Origin: Pseudomonadales bacterium
GTDB taxonomy: Bacteria > Pseudomonadota > Gammaproteobacteria > Pseudomonadales > Azotimanducaceae
Length of the DNA stretch: 15,640 nt
NCBI GenBank assembly: GCA_007128525.1
Contig: SKXG01000034.1
Coordinates: forward strand, 1-15,640
Reading direction: 5' to 3'
Position numbers and translations under genes: made by a program. The notes beneath the pieces are model-generated. The model saw nothing but the letters and a program-made list of their open reading frames with translations. It was not told where the DNA came from and made no database searches. How positions within the stretch are numbered: the stretch's first letter is position 1; every line of letters starts with the position of its first letter. Positions 1-9,028 of the stretch are shown piece after piece.

Positions 1-307
1 AGGGCGCCGGGCAGACACGGCCGGTGAACTCCGGGAAATTGTTGGTTCGATGCAGGCGATCCAGCGCCTCTCGCCAGTGACCGCGATACACCAGGTCGTT
101 CCATTCCGGAATCAGGTTGTGTATCGGGCAACCGTCGTTGGACTGACAGAAGGGCACGCCACAGTCCATGCAGCGGGCACCCTGAGCCTTCAGACGCTTC
201 TCATCGTGATCGGTATAGATTTCCTTGTAGTCCAGCACGCGCTCCATGGCGTTGCGGTACGGCGCCGCTTCGCGCTTGAACTCCTGAAATCCTGTTGGCT
301 TACCCAT
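1..307 (-). CDS. gltD: Glutamate synthase (NADPH) small subunit, N-terminal part, cut by window edge
   Basis: Only the first 102 residues are inside the window; the gene runs off the left edge. GltD is the FAD/NADPH-binding beta subunit of glutamate synthase. It passes electrons from NADPH through two [4Fe-4S] clusters to the GltB subunit. The visible part is the N-terminal ferredoxin-like domain, with the family's cysteines in [10 protein letters not shown] (C46, C49, C54), then C60 in DGCP and C99 in GRVCPAP. The stretch [11 protein letters not shown] and the [12 protein letters not shown] block are typical of GltD. The ATG at 307 is preceded by AGGAG about 7 nt upstream. The gene starts 20 nt after the gltB stop, so the two should be co-transcribed as gltBD. 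The reductase part cannot be judged here. Confidence 0.95.
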   Translation of the reverse strand, partial: MGKPTGFQEFKREAAPYRNAMERVLDYKEIYTDHDEKRLKAQGARCMDCGVPFCQSNDGCPIHNLIPEWNDLVYRGHWREALDRLHRTNNFPEFTGRVCPAP

Positions 308-327
308 AACTGCTCCTGATCTCCCGG

Positions 328-3300
328 CTAGACCGCCTGTTTTGCCGGCTGTGCGGCCTTGTTCTTGTCCGCCTGCTGCTGCAGAACACGCTTGTAGTCG
401 GTCGGCATGACCTTGACGAACTGGGCGACACTGGCTTCCCAGTTGTCCAGCACGCGCTGGCCAATTTCCGAACCGGTATAGGCCACATGCTTCTCGATCA
501 TGTCGCGAACCTCGGCGATTTCCTCGGCCTGTTCCAGCGACTCAAGGTCGACCATCTCCAGGTTGCAGCGCGGCTCGAACACCTTGTTCGGGTCCAGCAC
601 ATAGGCAATGCCACCACTCATGCCGGCGGCAAAGTTGCGGCCGGTCTCACCGAGAATGACGACGCGGCCACCGGTCATGTACTCACAACCATGATCCCCG
701 ACACCTTCAACAACGGTACGTGCGCCGGAGTTGCGAACGCAGAAGCGTTCTGCTGCCACACCTCGGAAGTAGCACTCGCCATTGGTGGCGCCATAGAGGA
801 CCACGTTGCCGACCAGAATGTTCTCTTCGGCCTTGAACCGGCTGTTCTTGGGCGGATAGACGATGATGCGCCCGCCGGACAGGCCTTTGCCCACATAGTC
901 GTTGGCGTCGCCTTCCACTTCGAGTGTCACACCACGGGCCAGCCAGGCACCAAAGCTCTGACCGGCGCTGCCGTTGAACTTAAAGTGGATGGCGTTATCG
1001 GGCAGCATCTGCGGGCCGACGCGCTTGATGATCTGATTCGACAACATGCCGCCGACGACGCGGTTGATGTTGACGATGGGCATCTCTGCAAACACCGTCT
1101 CGCGACCTGCCGACGACAGGGCTGGCTCGGCCAGTTTGATCAACTTGTTATCCAGCGCATGAGCCAGTTCATGATCCTGCTCGTGCTGCGCGAAGCTGCC
1201 GAGGAACTCCGGCGGCTCCTGGGCCGGCGCCAGAATGGCGCTGAGGTCCAGACCCTTGGCTTTCCAGTGATCGACAGCCGCAACAGTTTCCAGCGCATCG
1301 ACCCGGCCGACCATCTCATTGACGGTGCGGAAGCCGAGTTCCGCCATAATCATGCGCATTTCCTTCGCGACCATGAACAGGTAGTTCACCACGTGTTCCG
1401 GCTTGCCCTGAAACTTCTTGCGCAGCTCCGGATCCTGAGTAGCGATGCCGACCGGGCAGGTGTTCAGATGGCACTTGCGCATCATGATGCAGCCCAATGC
1501 GATCAGCGGCGCTGTTGCAAAGCCGTATTCTTCAGCACCCAACAGGGTGGCAATGGCGACGTCGCGGCCGGTCTTCATCTGGCCGTCGGTCTGCAGTACC
1601 ACGCGTGAGCGCAGGTTGTTCATGACCAGGGTCTGGTGCGTTTCCGCCACCCCCAGTTCCCAGGGTACGCCCGCGTGTTTGATGGAAGTCAGCGGTGAGG
1701 CCCCGGTGCCTCCGGTATCGCCTGCCACCACGATGTGGTCGGCGCGCGCCTTGGTGACACCGGCTGCAACGGTGCCGACACCAATTTCGGCGCCAAGCTT
1801 GACGCTGATGCGCGCCTCGGGATTGGCATTCTTCAGGTCATGAATGAGCTGCGCCATATCCTCGATGGAATAGATGTCGTGGTGCGGCGGCGGGCTGATC
1901 AGGCCGACGCCCGGCGTCGAGTGCCGGATCGCTGCAATGACCTCATCCACCTTGCCGCCCGGCAGTTCACCACCTTCACCCGGCTTGGCGCCCTGGATGA
2001 TCTTGATTTGCAGCTCGTCGGCATTGGTCAGGTAGTCGATGGTGACACCAAAGCGGCCGCTGGCCACCTGCTTGATCGCGCTGCGCTTGGAGTCGCCATT
2101 GGCCAGAGGAATAAAACGCTTGGGGTCTTCCCCGCCTTCACCGGTGTTGGACTTGCCGCCGAGGCGATTCATGGCAATCGCCAGTGACTCGTGCGCTTCG
2201 GCCGAAATGGAGCCGAAGCTCATGGCGCCGGTTGCGAAGCGCTTGACGATATGCGCCTCGGACTCAACGTCGGCGAGCGGTACAGGGCCGCCGTTGGCGC
2301 CCGGCTTGAAGCTGAGCAGGCCGCGCAGAGTGCAGGCGCGGGTGGCTTCTTCGTTCGCATGCCGGGCGAAATCCCAGTAAGCATCTTCGTTGTCATTGCG
2401 CGCTGCCCACTGCAGGCTGGCAATGCTCTGCGGGTCCCACATATGGCGGTCGCCAGTGCGACGCCAGTGGAAGTCGCCCTGGTTTGGCAGTACCGGCAGC
2501 CGAACGATGTTTCGGCCGGGGTAGCCGAGCTGGTGGCGACGCTCCATTTCTTCGGCCAGCACGTCAAAGCTGACGCCCTGCACACGGCTGGCCGTGCCGG
2601 CCAGGCAGCGTTCGATAACGTCGTCCGCAAGACCGACAGCTTCGAAGATCTGCGCACCCTTATAGGATTGCAGGGTCGAGATGCCCATCTTGGCCATCAC
2701 TTTCATGATGCCTTTGGCCGTGCCCTTGCGATAGGCATACACGACATCATCGTCGTTATTGATGTGGCTGGCATCGTCGAGGAAGCCATCGCGGTGTGCC
2801 TGCCACAGTGCCTCGAAAGCGAGATACGGATTGATGGCATCAGCGCCGTAGCCGATTAGCAAGCAGTGGTGATGCACTTCCCGGGCTTCACCGGTTTCGA
2901 CCACCAGGCCGATCTTGCTACGGGCATGCTCGTTCACCAGGTGGTGGTGTACAGCACCAACGGCGATCAGCGCACTGATGGGCACGTTGTTCTCACTGAT
3001 GTTGCGATCCGACAGCACGATCAGGCTGTGGCCGTGATTGATCGCTGCCAGAGCCTGGGCGCAGATGTCATCCAGCGCCTTGAGCAGACCAGCCTTGCCG
3101 GAGCCGCGCGGAAAGCTGATGTCGATGGTCTTGGTGGTCCAGCCCCTGTGGTTCAGGTGCTTCATCGCCGCCAGCTCTTCGTTGGTCAGGATTGGATGCG
3201 GTACACGCAGCCGGTGCGCATTGCGCTCATCCGGGTGCAGCAGATTGCCTTCCGGACCGATGTAGCAGTCCAGGGCCATGATGACTTCTTCCCGGATTGA

Positions 3301-4944
3301 GTCGATGGCCGGATTGGTGACCTGTGCAAAGCGCTGCTTGAAGTAGTCATAGATCATGCGCGGCTTGTCGGATAGCACCGCCAGTGCTGCGTCGTTGCCC
3401 ATTGAGCCGAGCGGGTCACGCAACTCCTTTACCAGCGGCAGCAGCATGAACTGCATGGTCTCTTCCGTGTAGCCGAAAGCCTGCATGCGCGGCAGCAGGG
3501 TATCGGGGTAGAAGCCGTGCGCTTCCTCGCCCGGAACAGGCAGCTCTTCCAGCTCAAGGCGCTTGTCCTCCAGCCACTGCTTGTATGGCTTGCTGGCGGC
3601 CCATTCCGACTTTACTTCATCGTTGGGGATCAGGCGCCCCTGAGCAAAGTCGATCAGGAACATCCGGCCCGGCTGGAGCCGGCCCTTGGCGACGACACGT
3701 TCCGGATCCACAGGAATCACGCCCACTTCAGAGGCCATGATGCACTTGTCGTCGTCGGTGATGTAATAGCGGCTCGGGCGTAGACCGTTCCGGTCCAGAA
3801 CGGCGCCGATGTAATCGCCGTCGGTGAAGGCGATCGATGCCGGACCGTCCCAGGGCTCCATCAGACAGGAGTGATACTCGTAAAAGGCTTTCAGCGACTC
3901 GTCCATGGTCTGGTGCTGCTGCCAGGCTTCCGGAATCATCATCAGAACGGCTTCCTGCAGCGTGCGGCCCGACATCAGCAGAAACTCAAGCACGTTGTCG
4001 AAGGTGCCGGAGTCTGAGCAGTCTTCCTCGACGATCGGAAACAGCTTCTCCAGCTCGTCACCGAACACCTCGGAACTCATGTTGCCTTCACGGGCGTTCA
4101 TGGCGTTGCGGTTGCCGAGCAGCGTGTTGATCTCGCCGTTGTGGCTCATAAAGCGGTTCGGCTGTGCCCGGTCCCACGACGGAAACGTGTTGGTCGAGAA
4201 TCGTGAGTGAACCATAGCCAGGTGTGACTCGAAGTCGTCCTGGTTCAGGTCTTGATAGAACGGGAACACCTGCTGCGGCGTCAGCATGCCCTTGTAGATG
4301 ATGACCTTGGTTGACAGGCTGCAGACGTAGAAAAGCGTCCGCTGAGTCAGATTGCGATCGCCGCGCAGCTGGTGGGTGGCGTGCTTGCGGATGGTATACA
4401 GCTTGCGCTCGAAGCTTTCGCGGTCGAGGCCGTCGGCAGCGGCAATGAACAGTTGCTCAATGTGCGGCATGGCAGCGCGCGCAGCCTTGCCCAGATCAGC
4501 CCCGTCGACATCGGTCGGCACCTTGCGCCAGCCCAGCAGCTTTTGCCCTTCGGCCTTGATGGCGTCTTCGATGACCTGCTTGCAGTGCGCCTGGGCTTCC
4601 GGGTCGCGCGGCAGGAACACGTTGCCGGCGCCGTAGCTGCCGGCCTTGCCCAGGTCGACACCGAGATCAGCCTTGGCGACGCGGGCAAAAAACTTGTGCG
4701 GCAAGCCAGTAAGAATACCTGCACCGTCGCCAGTGTTCTTCTCATAGCCGACACCACCACGGTGCACCATGCAGCAGTTCATCTGCTCGGCATCAAGGAC
4801 GATCTGCCGGCTCGGGCGGCCTTTGATATCGCAGATGAAGCCGACGCCACAGTTGTCGTGTTCATGTGCGGGATGGTAGAGGCCAACGGGGCCGGGGCGC
4901 TCAAGCAGCAGGGCTTGCGGCGCGCTCGGTAGACGACTGGTCAT
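328..4944 (-). CDS. gltB: Glutamate synthase (NADPH) large subunit
   Basis: GltB has 1538 residues, close to the usual alpha subunit length of about 1500. It hydrolyses glutamine and transfers the ammonia through an internal tunnel to 2-oxoglutarate, giving two glutamates. Domain order: a short propeptide (1-31); the type-2 amidotransferase domain starting at catalytic Cys32 (HDNCGVGF), reaching roughly residue 430; a central domain; the FMN-binding synthase domain (about 830-1230) with [11 protein letters not shown] and [10 protein letters not shown] near residue 1020; and the GXGXG C-terminal domain. The [3Fe-4S] cysteines are C1152, C1158 and C1163 ([12 protein letters not shown]), with the same 6/5 spacing as E. 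coli. I chose the ATG at 4944 because GGAGAG lies 6 nt upstream and the protein then begins with a short propeptide ahead of Cys32. The frame stays open to 5274, but that stretch reads as untranslated leader. The gene is followed by gltD after 20 nt. Confidence 0.97.
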   Translation of the reverse strand: MTSRLPSAPQALLLERPGPVGLYHPAHEHDNCGVGFICDIKGRPSRQIVLDAEQMNCCMVHRGGVGYEKNTGDGAGILTGLPHKFFARVAKADLGVDLGKAGSYGAGNVFLPRDPEAQAHCKQVIEDAIKAEGQKLLGWRKVPTDVDGADLGKAARAAMPHIEQLFIAAADGLDRESFERKLYTIRKHATHQLRGDRNLTQRTLFYVCSLSTKVIIYKGMLTPQQVFPFYQDLNQDDFESHLAMVHSRFSTNTFPSWDRAQPNRFMSHNGEINTLLGNRNAMNAREGNMSSEVFGDELEKLFPIVEEDCSDSGTFDNVLEFLLMSGRTLQEAVLMMIPEAWQQHQTMDESLKAFYEYHSCLMEPWDGPASIAFTDGDYIGAVLDRNGLRPSRYYITDDDKCIMASEVGVIPVDPERVVAKGRLQPGRMFLIDFAQGRLIPNDEVKSEWAASKPYKQWLEDKRLELEELPVPGEEAHGFYPDTLLPRMQAFGYTEETMQFMLLPLVKELRDPLGSMGNDAALAVLSDKPRMIYDYFKQRFAQVTNPAIDSIREEVIMALDCYIGPEGNLLHPDERNAHRLRVPHPILTNEELAAMKHLNHRGWTTKTIDISFPRGSGKAGLLKALDDICAQALAAINHGHSLIVLSDRNISENNVPISALIAVGAVHHHLVNEHARSKIGLVVETGEAREVHHHCLLIGYGADAINPYLAFEALWQAHRDGFLDDASHINNDDDVVYAYRKGTAKGIMKVMAKMGISTLQSYKGAQIFEAVGLADDVIERCLAGTASRVQGVSFDVLAEEMERRHQLGYPGRNIVRLPVLPNQGDFHWRRTGDRHMWDPQSIASLQWAARNDNEDAYWDFARHANEEATRACTLRGLLSFKPGANGGPVPLADVESEAHIVKRFATGAMSFGSISAEAHESLAIAMNRLGGKSNTGEGGEDPKRFIPLANGDSKRSAIKQVASGRFGVTIDYLTNADELQIKIIQGAKPGEGGELPGGKVDEVIAAIRHSTPGVGLISPPPHHDIYSIEDMAQLIHDLKNANPEARISVKLGAEIGVGTVAAGVTKARADHIVVAGDTGGTGASPLTSIKHAGVPWELGVAETHQTLVMNNLRSRVVLQTDGQMKTGRDVAIATLLGAEEYGFATAPLIALGCIMMRKCHLNTCPVGIATQDPELRKKFQGKPEHVVNYLFMVAKEMRMIMAELGFRTVNEMVGRVDALETVAAVDHWKAKGLDLSAILAPAQEPPEFLGSFAQHEQDHELAHALDNKLIKLAEPALSSAGRETVFAEMPIVNINRVVGGMLSNQIIKRVGPQMLPDNAIHFKFNGSAGQSFGAWLARGVTLEVEGDANDYVGKGLSGGRIIVYPPKNSRFKAEENILVGNVVLYGATNGECYFRGVAAERFCVRNSGARTVVEGVGDHGCEYMTGGRVVILGETGRNFAAGMSGGIAYVLDPNKVFEPRCNLEMVDLESLEQAEEIAEVRDMIEKHVAYTGSEIGQRVLDNWEASVAQFVKVMPTDYKRVLQQQADKNKAAQPAKQAV

Positions 4945-5280
4945 TGATGTCTCTCCGTTTTTTTCCAGGCACCGGTCTGCGCTGGGTAGTCCCGTCCTGG
5001 CGGCCCAGTGGGAGTACCTGCAGTGGTCCGGCTGCGTGGAGGTTGTCTGCCGTTTTGTGACCGACACCGGTGCCTGTGAGTAGGCAGGGTGCCGGAGATG
5101 TGCATCCTGGCCAGTGCCAGCCGGGCCGGGCTGGGTGCTGGCGCCGCTTTTAATCTGGGGCCCGTTTTTGCCGGGCGGCGGGCTGCTATCGAGCGGGCCT
5201 GGGTCTGGATTGACTGCCCATCGGCATGCCGAAACCGACTTGCTCCAAAGGGCGGACCTGGCAGCCACCCGCAAAAGCGG
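4945..5280 (-). promoter_or_regulatory. Long 5' leader of gltB
   Basis: From the predicted transcription start (about 5280) to the gltB ATG there are about 335 nt. The segment is stop-free in the gltB frame (about 110 codons), but the translation is a low-complexity Pro/Arg/Ser-rich string with no GltB-like sequence, so I read it as untranslated. It holds an 11-bp inverted repeat whose gene-proximal arm ends 9 nt from the Shine-Dalgarno GGAGAG (4951-4956), a smaller GCCCG/CGGGC hairpin at 5160-5176, and a seven-A run (4958-4964, read on the minus strand) just before the SD. A 13-codon ORF (5186-5227) lies inside but lacks a good SD. No known riboswitch class is recognisable. Confidence 0.5.
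4966..5076 (-). repeat. 11-bp perfect inverted repeat in the gltB leader
   Basis: On the plus strand CAGGCACCGGT (4966-4976) and ACCGGTGCCTG (5066-5076) are exact reverse complements, separated by 89 nt. In the gltB transcript they could form a GC-rich long-range stem closing just upstream of the ribosome binding site. Neither the next inner nor the next outer base pair extends it. TCCAGGCACC also recurs as a direct repeat at 5362-5371, upstream of the promoter. Confidence 0.55.
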
Positions 5281-5286
5281 CCCGCG

Positions 5287-5314
5287 AATTTAGCATCCGG
5301 ACGACTAATGTCAA
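5287..5314 (-). promoter_or_regulatory. Sigma-70 promoter of gltBD
   Basis: Read on the minus strand, TTGACA (5309-5314) is a perfect -35 box. A 16-bp spacer ends in TGC and gives an extended -10, TAAATT (5287-5292, 4/6 to TATAAT). Transcription would start near 5280. The promoter lies between the end of the acetyltransferase gene and gltB, so gltBD can be transcribed independently of the upstream gene. Confidence 0.65.
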
Positions 5315-5334
5315 CCTGAAATAGGGCGCTTTGG

Positions 5335-5346
5335 TCTGACATCAGA
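5335..5346. promoter_or_regulatory. Candidate operator upstream of the gltB promoter
   Basis: TCTGACATCAGA is an inverted repeat with 5-bp arms (TCTGA/TCAGA) around a 2-bp centre. Its centre lies about 60 bp upstream of the predicted gltB start, the place where class I activators normally bind. A second, imperfect palindrome, TTAGTGCGCTAA, lies at 5375-5386 (one mismatch). The rest of 5315-5468 shows no gene and no clear terminator for the acetyltransferase gene. The binding protein is unknown. Confidence 0.3.
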
Positions 5347-5468
5347 AGCTTCAGGGGCATCTCCAGGCACCAAATTAGTGCGCTAACCAACTGAAATAAC
5401 GGGTGTTTTCGGGGGCTTGTCCGTATTGCGTGGCCGGCCAGCCAACATCGCAGAAAGGCCTTCGGGAA

Positions 5469-6296
5469 TCAAGCGGGGACGCGATACCAGTAGCGGTAGA
5501 GGGGCTCAAAGCCCAGCCCCTGATACAGCGCCTGGGCGGGTTGGTTGTCGCTGACCACTTGCAGCCAGGCCAGTTCGGCACCTTGCGTGACTGCGTGCCG
5601 CAGGGCCCGATTCAATAACGCCCGCGCCAGGCCTTGTCTGCGCCAGTCCGGATGCGTGACCAGGTCAAACAGCCCGACCAGTGGTTGCTCTCGCACCGTC
5701 AGCAGACAGGCCAGCGGCTGGTCCTGGTCCATCCAGGCGTAGAAGTCGCAAGGGAGCAGAATCTGCTTGAGCAGGGCCAGATGCAGCGGACGGCTGGCTG
5801 GTGGCATGTCGGCCAGCGTGGCGTATAGGTTCACCCAGGCATCGCGGTCCAGCAGCTTGAATGCGCCGGGCGCCAAGCTGGCCGCCTCGGCGGTCTGTGC
5901 TGCTTGCGCCCGCAGCGGCAGCGTCAAGACGTCCGTCGGTTCCACGATCTGATAGCCGCGCCGGGCCAGCAGGTCATCCAGCGCTTCGGGCGCATCAATG
6001 TCGGTCAGCCGGAAGACCGGTTTCAGACCCTGGTAACGATACCGTTGTTCGCAGTTGACGACTCTGCGCAGCAGCACATCCGGTGCAGTGACATGCAATC
6101 CAGGCAGCGTGACCACAGAGTTGGCACGCTTGGTAAATCCGGCGGCGAAACGCAGCAGCCAGCCGTCGATCAGCAACTGCTGCAGTGCTGGCCAGGCGTT
6201 CAGCGAGGCCTCTTCCACCCGGCGCGCAAGTTGGCGGACGTCTACTTTGGCGTCATCCACATGTGTGGCGGCAGGCTCGGCAGGTCCATTCGACAT
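5469..6296 (-). CDS. GNAT-family N-acetyltransferase
   Basis: The product has 275 residues from the chosen ATG. The C-terminal third is a GNAT acetyl-CoA-binding fold: LFDLVTHPDWRRQGLARALL carries the R-x-x-G-x-A pyrophosphate loop (RRQGLA), and VVSDNQPAQALYQGLGF is the usual motif B region ending in a Tyr-containing helix. The N-terminal half contains NAWPALQQLLIDGWLLRFA followed by TKRANSV, a block I recognise from a broad group of two-part bacterial GNAT proteins (Rv0428c-like). The substrate cannot be told from sequence. The start is uncertain: the ATG at 6296 has a poor SD, an ATG at 6344 is possible, and the frame stays open to 6521, which would overlap mdh. The gene is divergent from mdh and lies upstream of gltB on the same strand, without obvious co-regulation. 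Confidence 0.8.
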   Translation of the reverse strand: MSNGPAEPAATHVDDAKVDVRQLARRVEEASLNAWPALQQLLIDGWLLRFAAGFTKRANSVVTLPGLHVTAPDVLLRRVVNCEQRYRYQGLKPVFRLTDIDAPEALDDLLARRGYQIVEPTDVLTLPLRAQAAQTAEAASLAPGAFKLLDRDAWVNLYATLADMPPASRPLHLALLKQILLPCDFYAWMDQDQPLACLLTVREQPLVGLFDLVTHPDWRRQGLARALLNRALRHAVTQGAELAWLQVVSDNQPAQALYQGLGFEPLYRYWYRVPA

Positions 6297-6408
6297 GTCG
6301 TGGCGTACTCTGAGTCTGTCGGCGGTCGGGAGAGGCCCGAGCATATCCTGCTGGCAGGCCTCTGACGAGTGCGGCTGGCGTGGCAGCCGCGCCATTGCGA
6401 CTTGGCCC

Positions 6409-6417
6409 TGGTACAAT
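6409..6417 (+). promoter_or_regulatory. Extended -10 promoter of mdh
   Basis: TGGTACAAT gives TGn plus a -10 of TACAAT (6412-6417). The -35 region (about 6389-6394) does not match consensus, so the extended -10 must carry recognition. Transcription would start near 6424, leaving a leader of about 46 nt that ends in AGGAAGGA before the ATG. The divergent spacer 6297-6469 also has to hold the promoter of the acetyltransferase gene, which I could not pick out. Confidence 0.6.
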
Positions 6418-6469
6418 GCGCGCCCCGTCCATTCACTGACTTCGACCATATATAGAGGAAGGATCGCAG

Positions 6470-7492
6470 ATGCCCAAGAAGAACCCCGTTCGCGTTGCAG
6501 TGACCGGCGCAGCCGGTGCAATCGGCTACTCGCTGCTGTTCCGGATCGCGTCCGGCAACATGCTGGGCAAGGACCAGCCCGTCATTCTTCAGCTGCTGGA
6601 GATCACCCCGGCCCTGGATGCGCTCAAGGGCGTCATTATGGAGCTGGAAGATTGTGCTTTCCCGCTGCTGGCTGGCGTCAGTGGCACGGACAACCCGGAT
6701 GTTGCCTTCAAGGATGCCGATTATGCGCTGCTGGTGGGCTCGCGGCCGCGTGGCCCGGGTATGGAGCGCAAGGATCTGATCGAAGCCAATGCTGCAATTT
6801 TCTCTGTGCAGGGCAAGGCACTGAACGACCATGCCAGGAAGCGGGTCAAGGTGCTGGTGGTTGGGAACCCCGCGAACACCAATGCGTTGATTGCGCAGCG
6901 CAATGCGCCGGACCTGTCGCCGAAGAACTTCACCGCGATGACCCGGCTCGACCACAACCGGGCCATGGCGCAGCTTGCCTTGAAGACCGGCACCCATGTC
7001 AACGATATCAAGGGCCTGGCAATCTGGGGTAACCACAGCGCGACCCAGTATCCGGATCTGCACCATGCGAAAGTCGGCAAGAAATCGGCCATGAGCCTGA
7101 TCGATCAGGACTGGTATGAGAGCGACTTCATCCCGACCGTACAACAGCGTGGCGCAGCCATTATCCAGGCGCGTGGCGCATCCAGTGCCGCCAGTGCCGC
7201 CAGTGCGGCCATTGATCACATGCGTGACTGGGCGCTGGGCACCCGTAAAGGCGTGGTGCTGAGCATGGGCGTGTATTCAGATGGCAGCTATGGCATTGAG
7301 AAGGGCCTGATCTATTCCTTCCCGGTCACCTGCGAAGACGGCAAGTGGAAGATCATCAAAGGGCTCGACATCAATGAGTTCAGCCGCCAGAAGATGCGCG
7401 AGACCGAGCAGGAACTGATTGAAGAGCGCGATGCGGTGGCGCACTTGCTGCCGAAAGAAACGGCACCGAAGACCGGACGCAAAAAGAGCTGA
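6470..7492 (+). CDS. mdh: Malate dehydrogenase, type 2 (LDH-like, NAD-dependent)
   Basis: This TCA-cycle enzyme interconverts malate and oxaloacetate in the cytoplasm. The product has 340 residues against about 327 for the family; the excess is a basic tail ending PKTGRKKS. The nucleotide-binding loop is TGAAGAIGY (12-20), and E44 (QLLEI) at the end of the second strand fits NAD preference. Substrate-binding arginines are R94 and R100 (RGPGMER) and R164 (LDHNR). The catalytic pair is D161 and H189 (IWGNHS). The block [16 protein letters not shown] is a family hallmark, encoded here by three copies of a 9-bp unit (7182-7208). The SD AGGAAGGA supports the ATG. The gene stands alone on the plus strand between divergent and convergent neighbours. 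Confidence 0.96.
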   Translation: MPKKNPVRVAVTGAAGAIGYSLLFRIASGNMLGKDQPVILQLLEITPALDALKGVIMELEDCAFPLLAGVSGTDNPDVAFKDADYALLVGSRPRGPGMERKDLIEANAAIFSVQGKALNDHARKRVKVLVVGNPANTNALIAQRNAPDLSPKNFTAMTRLDHNRAMAQLALKTGTHVNDIKGLAIWGNHSATQYPDLHHAKVGKKSAMSLIDQDWYESDFIPTVQQRGAAIIQARGASSAASAASAAIDHMRDWALGTRKGVVLSMGVYSDGSYGIEKGLIYSFPVTCEDGKWKIIKGLDINEFSRQKMRETEQELIEERDAVAHLLPKETAPKTGRKKS

Positions 7493-7502
7493 TTGGGCTC
7501 AG

Positions 7503-7570
7503 CCGGCACCCGGTTTCCGGTTGCCGGCGTATTGCTGCAGAAACAGGTCGGGCCGGACATGCCGGCCCGA
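7503..7570. terminator. Two hairpins between convergent mdh and phosphatase genes
   Basis: The first hairpin pairs 7503-7513 with 7517-7527 (11 bp, one mismatch, loop TTT). The second pairs TCGGGCCGG (7548-7556) with CCGGCCCGA (7562-7570) around a 5-nt loop. Neither is followed by a clear T-run on either strand. They may stop transcription in both directions or protect 3' ends, but they are not textbook intrinsic terminators. Confidence 0.45.
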
Positions 7571-7587
7571 TCTGCGTCAGGCTTTGG

Positions 7588-8229
7588 TCAGTGGGCGTGC
7601 TGCAGGGCGATTTCACCGATGGCCAGCACCTTCAACGAGTAACCGTCAAAGCGCAACGTGGTGATTGAGCCCTCCGGCAATGACTCGGTCGCAAAGGGGG
7701 CTTCGGCAAACTCGCGGTTGACGCGCTGGAGTTCTTTTTCGCTGCACAGGTTCAGCAGAAAGTCGGCAATGATGCCGCCATGGGTCACGGCAATGACGGC
7801 GTCCTGCGGTGGTTCACGGAGTACGTTAAGGCAAAAGCTTTCGAGCCGTGCGCCGGCGTCAATGGACGAATCTCCAAACGGCGGTACAAACTTGCGGTTG
7901 GCGTTGCACTTCTCCCACAAAGCCTGAAAGTCCTCATGGCTTTGTCCCGGCAAGTCCCCCCAGTTGATCCGTTCGCGAAGCGCGGGCGTCACTTCAACGT
8001 GGAGTTTCCCGGCATCACCACCACAGTGCGCGGCAATGACATCTGCCGTTTCCGTAGCGCGCTTTAACGGGCTCGAATAAACGCAGCAGATTTCATCCCG
8101 TGCCAGCTCCTGTGCTGTGCGCAGTGCCTGCTCACGGCCGGCTGTCGACAGGCCGGGATCACCGGGCGGTATGGCGCCGTCGACATCTCGACGAATCTTG
8201 CCGTGGCGGACAAAGTGGAAGGTGGTCAT
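7588..8229 (-). CDS. Histidine phosphatase family protein (phosphoglycerate mutase-like)
   Basis: The product has 213 residues and covers a complete single-domain histidine phosphatase. R8-H9-G10 near the N-terminus holds the phosphorylated histidine (H9). R57 in SSPLKRATET, the acid E86 in LRERINWGDLPG and H150 in VTHGGI complete the active site. The layout resembles CobC/alpha-ribazole phosphatase and small-molecule phosphatases more than glycolytic mutases, but the substrate cannot be assigned. The ATG at 8229 has GGAGGA upstream. It is the last gene of a minus-strand run, 43 nt after the MBL hydrolase gene, so co-transcription is likely. No signal peptide is present, so it should be cytoplasmic. 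Confidence 0.85.
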   Translation of the reverse strand: MTTFHFVRHGKIRRDVDGAIPPGDPGLSTAGREQALRTAQELARDEICCVYSSPLKRATETADVIAAHCGGDAGKLHVEVTPALRERINWGDLPGQSHEDFQALWEKCNANRKFVPPFGDSSIDAGARLESFCLNVLREPPQDAVIAVTHGGIIADFLLNLCSEKELQRVNREFAEAPFATESLPEGSITTLRFDGYSLKVLAIGEIALQHAH

Positions 8230-8272
8230 AACTGCGTTCCTCCATGTGCAGGCCGGTTCTTCCGGCGTGCGG

Positions 8273-8950
8273 CTATCCCATCATGCGGCGCCAGCTCGGC
8301 AGATCTGAAATTCGCATATACGGGTTGCGGGCCTTGACGTCGCCGAGCGATGCCTGCGACTCCGCGCTGTAATTGTGCCCTGGCAACAGCAATGTGTCCT
8401 CCGGTAATGCCGCGAGCTTCTGCAGACTGTAGTACATCTGCTCCGGATCCGAGCCAGGCAGGTCGACCCGACCGCAGCCATCGATAAAAAGCGTGTCGCC
8501 GGAGATCAGCGTGTCCTTGACCCGGAAGCACTGTGAGCCGGGTGTATGGCCAGGCGTATGCAGGAACTCGACCTCGATGGGGCCGATTTTCAACCGATCG
8601 CCGGAGTCCACTTTGATCAGATCAGAATCCGACAGGCCAGTGACGCGCTGTACACCGTGCGCCTCGTCCTTGTGGGCATAGACTTTTACCGGATTCCGGC
8701 TGATCAGGTCGGCTAGGCCGGGGATCTTGCGCGGGCCGAAGCTGCCACCGACGTGGTCCGGGTGATAGTGCGTGACCAGGGCGGCCTTGAGTTTGTAGTC
8801 GCGTGCTTCCAGCCGCTCGAGCAGCGCTTCGATGTCCCAGGCCGGGTCGATCAGCGCCACTTCCCGGGTGCTGCGACTGCCCAGGATGTAGACGAAGTTG
8901 TGCATCGGGCCGATTTCAATCTGCTCGACGAACAGGTCACTTTGATCCAT
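8273..8950 (-). CDS. MBL-fold metallo-hydrolase (glyoxalase II / ETHE1-like)
   Basis: The product has 225 residues from the ATG at 8950. The metal site is complete: H61-x-H63-x-D65-H66 (THYHPDHVGG), H135 (HTPGHTPGS), D152 (SGDTLF) and H192 (LLPGHNY). FIDGCGRVDLPGSD after the aspartate is the signature of the glyoxalase II/YcbL/ETHE1 branch. Likely substrates are therefore glutathione thioesters or persulfides, but it lacks the C-terminal substrate domain of classical GloB, so the exact reaction is open. The SD at the chosen start is weak. An in-frame ATG at 9016 would add 22 residues that run through a hairpin and look non-coding. It sits between the cupin-type isomerase-like gene (78 nt upstream) and the histidine phosphatase gene (43 nt downstream). 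Confidence 0.85.
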   Translation of the reverse strand: MDQSDLFVEQIEIGPMHNFVYILGSRSTREVALIDPAWDIEALLERLEARDYKLKAALVTHYHPDHVGGSFGPRKIPGLADLISRNPVKVYAHKDEAHGVQRVTGLSDSDLIKVDSGDRLKIGPIEVEFLHTPGHTPGSQCFRVKDTLISGDTLFIDGCGRVDLPGSDPEQMYYSLQKLAALPEDTLLLPGHNYSAESQASLGDVKARNPYMRISDLPSWRRMMG

Positions 8951-8998
8951 GGCTGATATCTCTGAGCGACCGGATTGCAATGACAGTACGCGCACTGA

Positions 8999-9022
8999 GC
9001 CGGGGCTGGCAAGCACCCCGGC
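8999..9022. repeat. Intergenic hairpin between cupin-type and MBL genes
   Basis: GCCGGGG (8999-9005) pairs with CCCCGGC (9016-9022) around a 10-nt loop, just after the stop of the upstream minus-strand gene. No T-run follows on the minus strand, so it may cause partial termination or mark an mRNA processing point rather than end the operon. Confidence 0.4.
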
Positions 9023-9028
9023 CGGCAG

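Noticed and set aside
487..1608. Long plus-strand ORF (373 codons) and other plus-strand ORFs across 1-5000
   Set aside because: They lie opposite gltB on the antisense strand, as expected for high-GC shadow frames, and show no recognisable domains.
5186..5227. 13-codon leader-peptide ORF in the gltB leader (MPMGSQSRPRPAR)
   Set aside because: It has no convincing SD, no run of a regulatory codon such as Glu or Gln, and is short enough to arise by chance.
4945..5274. In-frame N-terminal extension of GltB by about 110 residues
   Set aside because: The translation is Pro/Arg/Ser-rich without family similarity, a good SD precedes the ATG at 4944, and the catalytic Cys then falls at residue 32 as expected for the propeptide.
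6297..6521. Upstream extension of the acetyltransferase to 6521
   Set aside because: It would overlap the mdh start and promoter, and the added residues lack family similarity.
7182..7208. Triple 9-bp tandem repeat within mdh
   Set aside because: It encodes ASSAASAAS, which is the normal conserved sequence of this MDH family rather than a repeat expansion.
8951..9016. 22-residue N-terminal extension of the MBL hydrolase
   Set aside because: It runs through an intergenic hairpin and does not resemble the family, whose proteins begin near the FVEQIEIG.MHNFVY block.
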